DNA of 14,294 nucleotides. Source: an uncultured bacterium. GTDB taxonomy: Bacteria; Bacteroidota; Bacteroidia; Bacteroidales; Marinifilaceae. Location: the NCBI GenBank assembly GCA_905215395.1, contig CAJMQA010000058.1, forward strand, positions 1 to 14,294, in the 5' to 3' direction. A model generated the notes under the pieces. The model did no database searches and was not told the origin of the DNA. It worked only from the letters and a program-made list of their open reading frames with translations. Below, in pieces: positions 7,939 through 14,294 of this stretch. A program made the translations under genes and the position numbers. Each line of letters opens with the position of its first letter. Position 1 is the first letter of the stretch.

Positions 7939-9504
7939 ATGAGTTCTAGAATAAAATACATATTGGTTTACATCCTGGTTTTCTTTTCTTCTTGTCAGGA
8001 TTTTCTGGATGTGAAACCTGTTGGGAAGCTGATTCCGACACAAGTGGAAGAGTATGAAAACATCTTAAACAGTACCTATACTGTGGATGGATATTATAAG
8101 GATAGTAACCGGGGCTCTTTTCTGGCCTATCTGGGAGATAATCTTCAATTGAGCGAAAATATAGCAGAATTGTTTTATACAGCTACTAATCCTGCAATTT
8201 ATCGTTATACAGCTTATGTTTTTAAAACACCTTATGAGAATCCAGAGAAAAGTTCTGCCTTTTGGCAGGGTGGTATATATAAAGCAGTGGAGTTATTTAA
8301 TTGTGTGATTGACGGAGTAAAAGAGGTCCGTACCAGTGAGACAGCTGTGTTGGCTGATGAGTTGATGGCGCAGGCAAAAGCAGGTCGTGCGTGGGCTTAT
8401 CTGACTGCCACTCTGGTCTATGGACCAATGTATATACCCGGTCATGCCAATGATACAAAAACCATTCCTTACCGTACAACGTCTTCGGCAACGGAACCTA
8501 ATCCTTCTCTTGCTACAACAGCAGAAGCATTTGCTGCTGTAAAAAAAGATCTGGAGGATGCTTTACTACATGCCCCGAAACAAGTAGCGAATCCTTCCCG
8601 GGCTAATCTGGCAGCCGTACAGGCTTTGATGGCATATTATTATATGTTTGTATCTGATTTTCCCAATATGCTGAAGTATGCTGACATGGCCTGGAGTTCT
8701 TCTTTGGCCAATAAGGGAAGTGTAGATAATATGATTTACGATTATAATGATTTTTATTATGAGCCGAATCCGAATGCTAAACCTGCTCCGGGAGTGGATG
8801 TGGAAACTGCTTTGGAATTAAGGGTGAAAAATGATGATTTATTGAATCAAACCAATAACCGGGAAAATTTATTCTATCGGGTTGCGGCGTATATACAACA
8901 TCAACAATGGGGATATCCTTCGGATGAATTTTTGGGCTTATTCGATCGGACTCATGATTTGAGGTTTCGACTTTTTGCTTTGAATGCTTTGGGGTATTCT
9001 AAAAAAGTCGGGCAAGTGACCTATGATGATGGAGTAGTCAGACAATATTTTAAAGACCGGAAGATTTCAAACGGAAATCAGGGGATTACTCATCCGGAAT
9101 TATTGCTGATGAGGGCAGAAGCCTATGCCAGAACCAAGCAATTGGAATTAGCTCTGAAAGATCTGAATTTATTGAGAAGATATCGTTATGACCGTTCCCT
9201 GGGAAATACAGATTTACCCAATGGTTCTTCTTATTCTCAGGATCAATTGCTTGAAGAAATTCTAAAGGAACGCCGCCGTGAATTGCCTCTGGCTACTTTT
9301 CAGCGTTTTCTCGATTTGAAACGGCTTAGTCTTGATACTGGAAAACCTTGGTGTAAAACGACGATAGAGCATAAAGTGGGAGACCAGACTTATTCTGCTC
9401 CTGTCAATTCTGAATTTTATATTTTGCCTATTCCGAATAATATTATCAAATATAATCCTCAGTGGGGTGTTGCATTAGATGAACGTCCCTATAATCCGAA
9501 ATAA
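7939..9504 (+). CDS. SusD/RagB-family ligand-binding surface lipoprotein
   Basis: This 521-residue protein would be the lid-like ligand-binding partner of the SusC barrel. A short lipoprotein signal (SSRIKYILVYILVFFSSC) places the acylated cysteine at residue 19, followed by QDFLDVKP, a usual mature start in this family. The N-terminal half fits a SusD-like helical domain; TPR-like helices are visible around residues 386-411 (LLMRAEAYARTKQLELALKD). The C-terminal SusD/RagB region includes LKERRRELPLATFQRFLDLK and ends in YNPQWG and ERPYNPK. It starts 17 nt after susC, and a strong terminator follows about 50 nt after its stop. Its last 22 residues match the residual susD tail at 10933-11001 at 18 positions, showing that a second relative once lay just downstream. 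The ligand is unknown; with no carbohydrate enzymes nearby and a peptidase gene divergent, peptides are one possibility. Confidence 0.95.
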   Translation: MSSRIKYILVYILVFFSSCQDFLDVKPVGKLIPTQVEEYENILNSTYTVDGYYKDSNRGSFLAYLGDNLQLSENIAELFYTATNPAIYRYTAYVFKTPYENPEKSSAFWQGGIYKAVELFNCVIDGVKEVRTSETAVLADELMAQAKAGRAWAYLTATLVYGPMYIPGHANDTKTIPYRTTSSATEPNPSLATTAEAFAAVKKDLEDALLHAPKQVANPSRANLAAVQALMAYYYMFVSDFPNMLKYADMAWSSSLANKGSVDNMIYDYNDFYYEPNPNAKPAPGVDVETALELRVKNDDLLNQTNNRENLFYRVAAYIQHQQWGYPSDEFLGLFDRTHDLRFRLFALNALGYSKKVGQVTYDDGVVRQYFKDRKISNGNQGITHPELLLMRAEAYARTKQLELALKDLNLLRRYRYDRSLGNTDLPNGSSYSQDQLLEEILKERRRELPLATFQRFLDLKRLSLDTGKPWCKTTIEHKVGDQTYSAPVNSEFYILPIPNNIIKYNPQWGVALDERPYNPK

Positions 9505-9554
9505 TAAAATTGAGGTAGGGTAAAAATCGGTAAATGATACTTTTATTCATTGAT

Positions 9555-9597
9555 AAACAGGATGTTCCTTGTTGAGAGGGAGCATCCTGTTTTTTTT
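9555..9597 (+). terminator. Intrinsic terminator of the sigma-fecR-susCD locus
   Basis: AACAGGATG (9556-9564) pairs with CATCCTGTT (9583-9591). Pairing can continue inward through G-U and Watson-Crick pairs to a 6-nt loop at about 9571-9576, giving a stem of about 15 bp. A run of eight T residues (9590-9597) follows. This is a textbook Rho-independent terminator 50 nt after the SusD stop. It separates the intact locus from the second fecR. Confidence 0.9.
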
Positions 9598-9690
9598 GTA
9601 TGTAAAAAAAAATGAAAAATATTTCAATTTATTTGTCATACCAAAACGAATGATACGCATTATATTGATAGATGCGAAAATATAAGTTTG

Positions 9691-9717
9691 ACTAAATAAA
9701 CGAACGTTTATTTTAGT
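9691..9717. promoter_or_regulatory. Palindrome 1, operator-like (AAATAAACG-AA-CGTTTATTT)
   Basis: The core arms AAATAAACG (9694-9702) and CGTTTATTT (9705-9713) are perfectly complementary around a central AA. With one unpaired base the symmetry extends to ACTAAATAAACG and CGTTTATTTTAGT. The CG-centred, AT-flanked dyad resembles operators of dimeric repressors such as TetR-family proteins. No such regulator is encoded in the window, so the binding protein is unknown. Confidence 0.45.
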
Positions 9718-9720
9718 TAT

Positions 9721-9760
9721 AAAAGTAAATAAAAGCATAGAAAAGTAAATAAGAGCTATG
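9721..9760. repeat. Imperfect 20-bp tandem duplication
   Basis: Two adjacent 20-bp units (9721-9740 and 9741-9760) share AAAAGTAAATAA and differ at 4 of 20 positions. AGCATAG (9734-9740) and CTATGCT (9756-9762) also form a 7-bp inverted repeat with a 15-nt loop. The repeat lies between the two palindromes. Its role is unknown; it could be polymerase slippage in AT-rich DNA. Confidence 0.5.
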
Positions 9761-9891
9761 CTATTCATTCTTTCCGGTATTTTTTTTGTTTTTTTCATTT
9801 CAAATGTCTGATAATTAATAATCTGAAAACTTTGTTTGTCCTCTGTTTGTCTGGCACACTTTTCTTCACTTTTTCCACTTTTCTTTTGCCG

Positions 9892-9911
9892 AAAATAAAC
9901 GTTCGTTTTTA
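9892..9911. promoter_or_regulatory. Palindrome 2, operator-like, just upstream of the second fecR
   Basis: AAATAAACG (9893-9901), central TT, then CGTTTTTA (9904-9911). The left half-site is identical to that of palindrome 1, and the inner dyad AAACG-TT-CGTTT is perfect; the outer right arm is degenerate. It ends 12 nt before the ATG at 9924, where a bound protein would block transcription or translation start. The centre-to-centre distance to palindrome 1 is 199 bp. Confidence 0.42.
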
Positions 9912-9923
9912 AAGTTTTTCGGA

Positions 9924-10937
9924 ATGAACAGGTGGCATGAATTGGTTCTTTTACTCAGAAAATCCTGGTTCGGACAGTTGAACCGGGAGGAGTGGGAGCA
10001 TTTACAGAAAGAATTACGAAATGAGACTGTCCGGAAGGTATATGAGCATATCCGGCAGCAAAGTTTTATCCGGGGAAAACTGGATGAATATTCAGAGTAT
10101 AAGGCTGATGTAGCCTATCGGAGTTTTCTGAAATCAATGGGGGGCCGGAAAAATAAAAAGCTGATCTCCTGGAAAATAATAGCTGTCGCTGCAATGCTGG
10201 TTCTTTTGGTTGGAACTCTGGCTTTGATGAGAACAAGGCAGGCAAGGGAGGTTTTGCCTGTGACAGGGGTAATACAGAATGATGTCGTGTTGCCAGGAAT
10301 GAAGAAAGCACAGTTGAAGCTGGCAGACGGGCGGATGGTGAATGTGACGGGCGATTCCATGCAGATTCGGCAGAGTGACGGAACGCAGATCAAATATATC
10401 CAGGGACATATTGCCTATGAAAAAGTCAAACCTGTATCGGTATTGGTGTACAATGAGCTGATTGTGCCTCTGGCCGGGGAATGTTATATCACTCTGGCCG
10501 ACGGAACCCGGGTATGGATGAATTCGGATTCAAAGCTGAAATATCCTGTGAAATTTCTGGGAAATGAACGGAAGGTTTTTTTAGAAGGAGAGGCATATTT
10601 TGAGGTGGTAAAAGATGCAGAGCCTTTTATTGTGTCGACTCTCCTGGGGGACATTCGGGTATTGGGGACTTCGTTTGATGTGAAAGCTTACCGGGAAGAA
10701 GAGAAAATGTATACCACTTTGGTGAGCGGTAAGGTTTGTTTTCAGGGACAGGAAAAATTGGAAATAGACCCCGGAGAGCAGGTAGTGGCAACTGCGGATG
10801 GAAAGGTGGAAAAGCGTACAGTCGATATAAATGAGTATATAGGCTGGAAAAACGGAGTGTATATTTTTAAAGACCAGCCTTTGGAACGGATCATGAATGA
10901 CCTGTCACGTTGGTATGACGTTTCGGTATTCCAATAA
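9924..10937 (+). pseudogene. Truncated FecR-family anti-sigma factor, C-terminus lost by deletion
   Basis: This 337-codon frame is a paralogue of the intact FecR at 3156. It has a cytoplasmic N-terminal region (1-80), a membrane helix at about 83-102 (WKIIAVAAMLVLLVGTLALM) and a periplasmic FecR domain. Its landmarks are VPLAGECYITLADGTRVWMN, SDSKLKYP and FLEGEAYFEV. The DUF4974 tail starts normally at IGWKNGVYIF but the frame stops after SRWYDVSVFQ, about 46 residues short of the intact copy. The bases from 10933 on code, in another frame, for the end of a SusD protein, so the stop comes from a deletion junction and not from a point mutation. No sigma gene precedes it and no transporter follows. 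The anti-sigma region and membrane anchor are intact, so a stable membrane protein could still be made. Without the tail, normal signal reception is unlikely. Confidence 0.85.
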
Positions 10938-11001
10938 CATTATTACTTATAATCCTCAATGGGGATTAACTTTAGATACCCGGCCTTATAATCCGAAGTA
11001 A
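10933..11001 (+). pseudogene. Residual C-terminal 22 codons of a second susD gene
   Basis: In the frame of 10933 the bases read NNIITY, then NPQWGL, then TLDTRPYNPK and a TAA stop at 10999-11001. The SusD at 7939-9504 ends NNIIKY, NPQWGV, ALDERPYNPK, so 18 of 22 positions are identical, and the stop falls at the same place. The nucleotide sequence differs at many positions, so this is not a recent copy of that gene's tail but the end of a diverged paralogue. No start codon or upstream coding sequence remains. It overlaps the last codons of the truncated fecR in another frame. A terminator-like hairpin follows directly. Confidence 0.88.
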
Positions 11002-11007
11002 ATGACG

Positions 11008-11034
11008 TTGGGGGATGGATTTTCCGTCCCCCAA
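11008..11034. terminator. Hairpin between convergent genes, likely two-way terminator
   Basis: TTGGGGGATGGA (11008-11019) pairs with TCCGTCCCCCAA (11023-11034) around a TTT loop, a 12-bp stem with one G-U pair. The plus-strand tail is AATTATTT and the minus-strand tail is CGTCATTT, so the U-tracts are short. It begins 6 nt after the residual susD stop and abuts the stop of the minus-strand DUF2400 gene at 11035. It is probably the lost locus's original terminator, now shared. Confidence 0.68.
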
Positions 11035-11799
11035 TTATTTGAAGGCTCCCAGTCCGAAAAGGGCAAAGTCGTAACGGATGGGGTCGATGGGATCAAATTC
11101 CCTGAGCCGGGTGGTTAATTCAGCTACTGCACGGGCATCGTTTTGGGAACGGGTAAGCAGGCCGAGTTGCCGGCTGACATTCCCCGTGTGAAGATCTAAA
11201 GGAATCAGAAGGGCGGAAGCCGGGATATTTTTCCAGAGTCCGAAATCAATTCCACTCCCGTCTTGCCTGACCATCCATCTCAGGTACATATTTACTCTTT
11301 TCGCAGCTGATCCTTTGTCTATGCAGGCTATATGGCGGAGTACACGGGGTTCTGCCGGAAGTTCTGTGAAAATCCTGTACCATTCGCGCAATGCCGCGAA
11401 CATATCCCCGTTTTGCTGCCATGCTGAGGTGAAAACAGTTTCCAGACCGCCGTAATTGCGATAGATATTGGCCAGGGAACGCAAAAAATAGTTGCAATCA
11501 TAACCATTAAATGTGCGGTGTACAAAGTGGGTAAAACGTCCGAAATCATTCCCGGAAGCATTCAGGATGAAATCATAAGGTGCAGAGTCCATCAGTTGCA
11601 TTAGCTCCCTGCACTTTCTGATGATCGTGGGACGTTGTCCCCAGGCCAGTGAAGCTGCCATAAAACCTGAAATTTCAATATCTTCTTTCTCCTCAAACAT
11701 TTTCGGGATCTGGATAGGATCGGTCCCGATAAAAAATTCGGAATTGCAGTATTCGAGATATTTCTCATCAAGTAATTGTTTGATTTCCTGATTGTTCAT
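11035..11799 (-). CDS. DUF2400 / TIGR02757 family protein
   Basis: This 254-residue soluble protein has the features of the TIGR02757/DUF2400 family, which has no assigned function and is widespread in Bacteroidota. Recognisable segments are ISGFMAASLAWGQR (43-56), AKRVNMYLRWMVR (166-178), LIPLDLHTGNVSRQLGL (198-214) and RYDFALFGLG (242-251). The D-x-H-(5)-R-x-LGL pattern around Asp202 resembles the catalytic-aspartate helix of endonuclease III-like HhH-GPD DNA glycosylases. However, the preceding LPGVG hairpin and the iron-sulfur cysteines are absent, so a DNA repair role is only a suggestion. It is the last gene of a three-gene operon, starting 3 nt after the mnmD stop, and it ends against the shared hairpin at 11008-11034. 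No signal peptide or membrane segment is visible. Confidence 0.88.
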   Translation of the reverse strand: MNNQEIKQLLDEKYLEYCNSEFFIGTDPIQIPKMFEEKEDIEISGFMAASLAWGQRPTIIRKCRELMQLMDSAPYDFILNASGNDFGRFTHFVHRTFNGYDCNYFLRSLANIYRNYGGLETVFTSAWQQNGDMFAALREWYRIFTELPAEPRVLRHIACIDKGSAAKRVNMYLRWMVRQDGSGIDFGLWKNIPASALLIPLDLHTGNVSRQLGLLTRSQNDARAVAELTTRLREFDPIDPIRYDFALFGLGAFK

Positions 11800-11802
11800 G
11801 TT

Positions 11803-12495
11803 TTATTCTGGTTTGGTTGCCCGTAACATTTCCCGTTTTCCCGGTGGTCCGGGGAGGCGTTTCAAAGTGAATCCTACCTGGCGGAGGGCTTGTTTGACAA
11901 TGCCTTTGACACAGTAAGTGACTAATATCCCTCCTGGGTTCAGGGCTTTGTAGAAACGTTCGAACACCTCTGCGGTCCAGAGGTGGGGTTGCACATCCGG
12001 ATTAAAGGCATCAAAAAAGACGATGTCAAATGTGGCGGAAAAGTTGATATCCCGGAAGTCTGCTTCCTGTTTATAAAGTCTGAAAAAAGGAGTCAAACGG
12101 ATTTCCTCGTTCCAGGGGCTCTGATGCAATTCCCGGAATGAGATGGTTACCGGAGCCGGAAGGAGCCCGGGATAATTCAGTCTGTCTGTTTCTCCGGAAG
12201 ATAAAGGATATTTTTCAATGCTGTGAAAAAAGATGGGACATAGCTGTCCGTGAGCATACTGCATTGTCAGAAAAGCGTTCAGGCCTGTCCCGAATCCCGC
12301 TTCCAGAATATGCAGGCTATCTTTTCCGGAACCGGAACGTTCCGGATAGGTTTGACGGTAAAAGTCTATTCCGGCCCGGATGAAAATATGCCGGGATTCC
12401 TGAATTGCCCCGTGTACGGAATGATAGTGTTCATTGAGTTCCGGCACATAAAGCGTGGTACTGCCATCTTCGGTTTGTATAAACTGATGGGGCAT
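11803..12495 (-). CDS. mnmD: tRNA (5-methylaminomethyl-2-thiouridine)(34)-methyltransferase MnmD
   Basis: This 230-residue enzyme is the stand-alone methyltransferase equivalent of the MnmC N-terminal domain (DUF752 family). It would use S-adenosylmethionine for the last methylation of the wobble uridine modification in tRNAs that read split codon boxes. Visible motifs are the conserved N-terminal YHSVHGAIQES (24-34), the SAM-binding loop ILEAGFGTGLNAFL (63-76) and the active-site segment FFDAFNPDVQPHLW (160-173) containing Asp162. A late GPPGKREML (216-224) completes the pattern. The FAD-dependent oxidase half found in fused MnmC proteins is absent, as in other Bacteroidota. The gene lies 4 nt after threonine aldolase and 3 nt before the DUF2400 gene, so the three are probably translated from one mRNA. 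Confidence 0.93.
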   Translation of the reverse strand: MPHQFIQTEDGSTTLYVPELNEHYHSVHGAIQESRHIFIRAGIDFYRQTYPERSGSGKDSLHILEAGFGTGLNAFLTMQYAHGQLCPIFFHSIEKYPLSSGETDRLNYPGLLPAPVTISFRELHQSPWNEEIRLTPFFRLYKQEADFRDINFSATFDIVFFDAFNPDVQPHLWTAEVFERFYKALNPGGILVTYCVKGIVKQALRQVGFTLKRLPGPPGKREMLRATKPE

Positions 12496-12499
12496 TGTT

Positions 12500-13525
12500 T
12501 TAGCAAATTTCTGCCCTTAGCAGATTGACAAATTCGATGATATCGCTTTCTGTTGTGTCAAAAGAGCAAACCCAGCGGACTTCTGAAGCGTTTTCATCCC
12601 AGGTATAGAAAAAACATTTTTCCTGCAGGGAGGTGATTTTTTCCCGGGGAATGATGGCAAATATTTCATTTCCCTGTACTTCCTGTGTAATACGGATTCC
12701 CGGTATTTTGGCTGCTTCCCTGGCCAGCATTTGTGCCATTCGGTTGGCATGGCCTGCTGTTTTCAGCCAGAGATTGTCTTTCAATATGGCAGAAAACTGG
12801 GCTGCAATAAAACGGGTTTTGGAATGCAGCTGCATCAGTTGTTTGCGGATGAAGATAACGTCTTGAGCCACATCCGGGTTGAAAAAGATCACTGCTTCCC
12901 CGAACATCATTCCGTTTTTTGTTCCGCCGAAACTTAAAACGTCGATGCCTGCTTCTGAGGTGATTGCTTTAGGATCGCATCCCAGGTGGGCGATAGCATT
13001 GGAAAGACGGGCTCCGTCCATATGTACGAACATGTGATGTGCATGGGCATAATCACAGATTTCTTTTAATTCTTCCGGGGTGTATGCTGTCCCCAGTTCT
13101 GTACACTGGGTTAGGGAAATCAAACGGGGCTGGGAATGGTGCTGATCTCCGAAACCATGCATGTGGTTGGCAATCAATCCCGTGGTGAGCTTACCATCAA
13201 AAGTGGGTACAGTGAGCAGTTTGCAACCGGTTTGTTTCTCGATAGCGCCACATTCATCTACATTTATGTGAGCTGTTTCAGCACATATTACCGCATGGTA
13301 AGAATGGGCAAAGGCGGACAGGCTGAGAATATTGGCGCCTGTTCCGTTATATACAAAGAATACGTTAATATTTTCCCCGAAAACTTTTTTGAAGTCCTGT
13401 ATAGCTTTCTCTGAATACTTGTCTTCTCCGTAGGAGTGCTGATGACCATACGCCGCTTCTTCCAGGGCTTGAAATACTTCCGGTAATACGCCGGAAAAAT
13501 TATCGCTTCCGAAACCTCGAATCAT
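12500..13525 (-). CDS. ltaE: Low-specificity L-threonine aldolase (PLP-dependent)
   Basis: This 341-residue fold-type I PLP enzyme of the beta-eliminating lyase/threonine aldolase family would split L-threonine or L-allo-threonine into glycine and acetaldehyde in the cytoplasm. Key features are RGFGSDNFSG at the N-terminus, YGEDKYSEKA (32-41), the NGTGANILSL segment (60-69), His86 in AHINVDECGA, HMDGARLSNA (168-177) with the PLP-contacting Asp170, and Lys203 in SFGGTKNGMM, the expected Schiff-base lysine. Length and motif order are normal, so it should be active. It is the first gene of the operon with mnmD and the DUF2400 gene, with a promoter-like element 14 nt upstream. The symbol follows the E. 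coli enzyme; stereochemical preference (ltaE versus ltaA types) cannot be told from the sequence. Confidence 0.92.
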   Translation of the reverse strand: MIRGFGSDNFSGVLPEVFQALEEAAYGHQHSYGEDKYSEKAIQDFKKVFGENINVFFVYNGTGANILSLSAFAHSYHAVICAETAHINVDECGAIEKQTGCKLLTVPTFDGKLTTGLIANHMHGFGDQHHSQPRLISLTQCTELGTAYTPEELKEICDYAHAHHMFVHMDGARLSNAIAHLGCDPKAITSEAGIDVLSFGGTKNGMMFGEAVIFFNPDVAQDVIFIRKQLMQLHSKTRFIAAQFSAILKDNLWLKTAGHANRMAQMLAREAAKIPGIRITQEVQGNEIFAIIPREKITSLQEKCFFYTWDENASEVRWVCSFDTTESDIIEFVNLLRAEIC

Positions 13526-13539
13526 AATCTAAAAGTTAT

Positions 13540-13569
13540 TAAAAGTAAAAGCACATAGGCGCTTCCAAA
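13540..13569 (-). promoter_or_regulatory. Candidate promoter for the threonine aldolase-mnmD-DUF2400 operon
   Basis: Read on the minus strand, TTTG (13569-13566) and TACTTTTA (13547-13540) are separated by 18 nt. The -7 element matches TAnnTTTG except for its last base. Only 14 nt separate it from the ATG at 13525, so the leader would be very short. It is a consensus match in the short gap between two minus-strand genes. Confidence 0.45.
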
Positions 13570-13589
13570 GTTAGTGAAAAAATTTACTT

Positions 13590-14294
13590 TTATTCCTTTT
13601 TTCTGAATATCCAGCGGATCATGACAATAAAAATAAGCATAGAGGACATGAAAAGCAGGAAATGTCCGTATTTGAGGTCGGGACGTTTGTCAAGTATTCC
13701 AATGGATCCGATAAACAAGCCCACGAGCAATATAGCATAGGCCAGGCGTGAGGTGATGTTGCGGAGCATTTTCCGGATGGCGGTCATATCGGTGAACTGG
13801 AGCTCGTGTTTGATTTCTCCCTGTTTCAGTTTGTAGAGAATTTCACTGATATCTCCGGGGGCTGTTTTCAGTAAATTGGTGTATCCTTTGAGGGTTTGAT
13901 ACAGCTCTGCTGCGAGTCTTCGCGGAGAGAACTGAGTCATGACAACTCCTTTGGCATAGGGGATGATCAGTTTGGCAAAAGGAATATCCGGATCGAGCCG
14001 TTCAGCAACTTTCTGAATGGTAGCCAGCGCTTTGGCTAACAGGAATATGCCGGAAGGAAGACAGAGTTCATATTTGGTAATCAGATCTATACATTCCTGA
14101 ATCATCTTTGCATAATTGAATTTCTCTACGGGTAGATGGGAATATCGTTTTATCATCTGCTGGAGACTGAAAATCAGATCGTCCCTTTGGTCGAAGAACC
14201 GTTGTTCACAGAGCCGTATCATGGAATCGGCCAGTCCTATGGCATCCCGGCGGGCGAAACCGATGGACAAGTTGGCCAGGAAGTCCATTTCCCG
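13590..14294 (-). CDS. ABC1/UbiB/AarF-family protein, C-terminal part; N-terminus beyond window
   Basis: The minus-strand frame is open through the right edge (codons for Arg-Glu precede the first visible Met), so the Met at 14288 is internal. About 234 residues are visible. They resemble the C-terminal half of ABC1/UbiB atypical kinases: the FLANLSIGFARRDAIGLADS start matches the helical segment after the kinase core, followed by the family's helical region. The end carries two membrane helices (LAYAILLVGLFIGSIGIL and HFLLFMSSMLIFIVMIRWIF) and a basic FRKKE tail, as in UbiB relatives anchored in the inner membrane. The kinase motifs are not in view, so activity cannot be judged. Family members support quinone or lipid metabolism; the role here is uncertain. 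It ends 64 nt before threonine aldolase on the same strand, and no terminator is evident between them. Confidence 0.82.
   Translation of the reverse strand, partial: REMDFLANLSIGFARRDAIGLADSMIRLCEQRFFDQRDDLIFSLQQMIKRYSHLPVEKFNYAKMIQECIDLITKYELCLPSGIFLLAKALATIQKVAERLDPDIPFAKLIIPYAKGVVMTQFSPRRLAAELYQTLKGYTNLLKTAPGDISEILYKLKQGEIKHELQFTDMTAIRKMLRNITSRLAYAILLVGLFIGSIGILDKRPDLKYGHFLLFMSSMLIFIVMIRWIFRKKE

Larger units (their letters stand above)
9505..9923. other. Gene-free AT-rich region between the two uptake loci
   Basis: I see no credible gene in these 419 nt. The left part holds the susD terminator (9555-9597). The rest is AT-rich and contains two related palindromes (9691-9717 and 9892-9911) and a 20-bp imperfect tandem duplication (9721-9760). 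An ECF sigma gene would be expected here, ahead of the second fecR, but none is present. An 83-codon minus-strand frame across 9547-9798 runs through the terminator, is low-complexity and is not believed. Confidence 0.7.

Noticed and set aside
9547..9798. 83-codon minus-strand frame in the gap after susD
   Set aside because: It runs through the intrinsic terminator and both arms of a palindrome; its composition reflects AT-rich DNA, and no domain is recognisable.
10066..10409. Overlapping minus-strand frames inside the truncated fecR
   Set aside because: They are shadows of a clear FecR-family coding frame.
14288..14294. Met at 14288 as the start of a 232-residue protein
   Set aside because: The frame stays open to the window edge, and the sequence begins in the middle of an ABC1/UbiB-type C-terminal region.
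1..14294. CRISPR array, tRNA or rRNA gene, insertion sequence or transposase
   Set aside because: I saw no regularly spaced repeats, no tRNA-like cloverleaf or rRNA segment, and no transposase coding sequence; the deletion scar has no mobile-element ends beside it.

Overview
The window looks like chromosomal DNA of a gut-type Bacteroidota (order Bacteroidales; an Odoribacteraceae-like genome such as Odoribacter or Butyricimonas is plausible but not proven). The reasons are a SusC/SusD outer-membrane pair, a Bacteroidetes-type ECF sigma factor with a FecR anti-sigma factor carrying a DUF4974 tail, promoter-like TAnnTTTG elements, and no clear Shine-Dalgarno sequences.

Layout: (1) 1-2210, minus strand: a secreted S9-family (DPP-IV/acylaminoacyl-type) serine peptidase whose C-terminus runs off the left edge. 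(2) 2394-9504, plus strand, divergent from the peptidase: a complete cell-surface signalling and uptake locus in the order ECF sigma factor, FecR-like anti-sigma factor, SusC-like TonB-dependent transporter with an N-terminal STN signalling domain, and SusD-like lipoprotein. It ends at a strong intrinsic terminator (9555-9597). (3) 9598-9923: an AT-rich gap with no gene, holding two related palindromes about 199 bp apart and a 20-bp tandem duplication. (4) 9924-11001: the collapsed remains of a second FecR-SusC-SusD locus. Its fecR gene is cut off inside the C-terminal domain and runs directly into the last 22 codons of a second, different susD gene. The rest of fecR, all of susC and nearly all of susD are gone. 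(5) 11035-13525, minus strand: a tight three-gene operon of threonine aldolase, the tRNA methyltransferase MnmD and a DUF2400/TIGR02757 protein. (6) 13590 to the right edge, minus strand: the C-terminal part of an ABC1/UbiB-family protein with two terminal membrane helices.

How the genes work together (family knowledge plus inference): when SusC/SusD binds its ligand, the periplasmic STN domain would contact the FecR C-terminal domain. This leads to release of the sigma factor, which activates susCD. There are no glycoside hydrolases here, and the divergent neighbour is a peptidase, so peptides or a host glycoprotein-derived ligand are plausible, but the substrate is not shown by the sequence. 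The most unusual item is the deletion scar at about 10925-10938, which shows recent loss of a paralogous uptake system right next to an intact one and leaves a truncated, sigma-less FecR.
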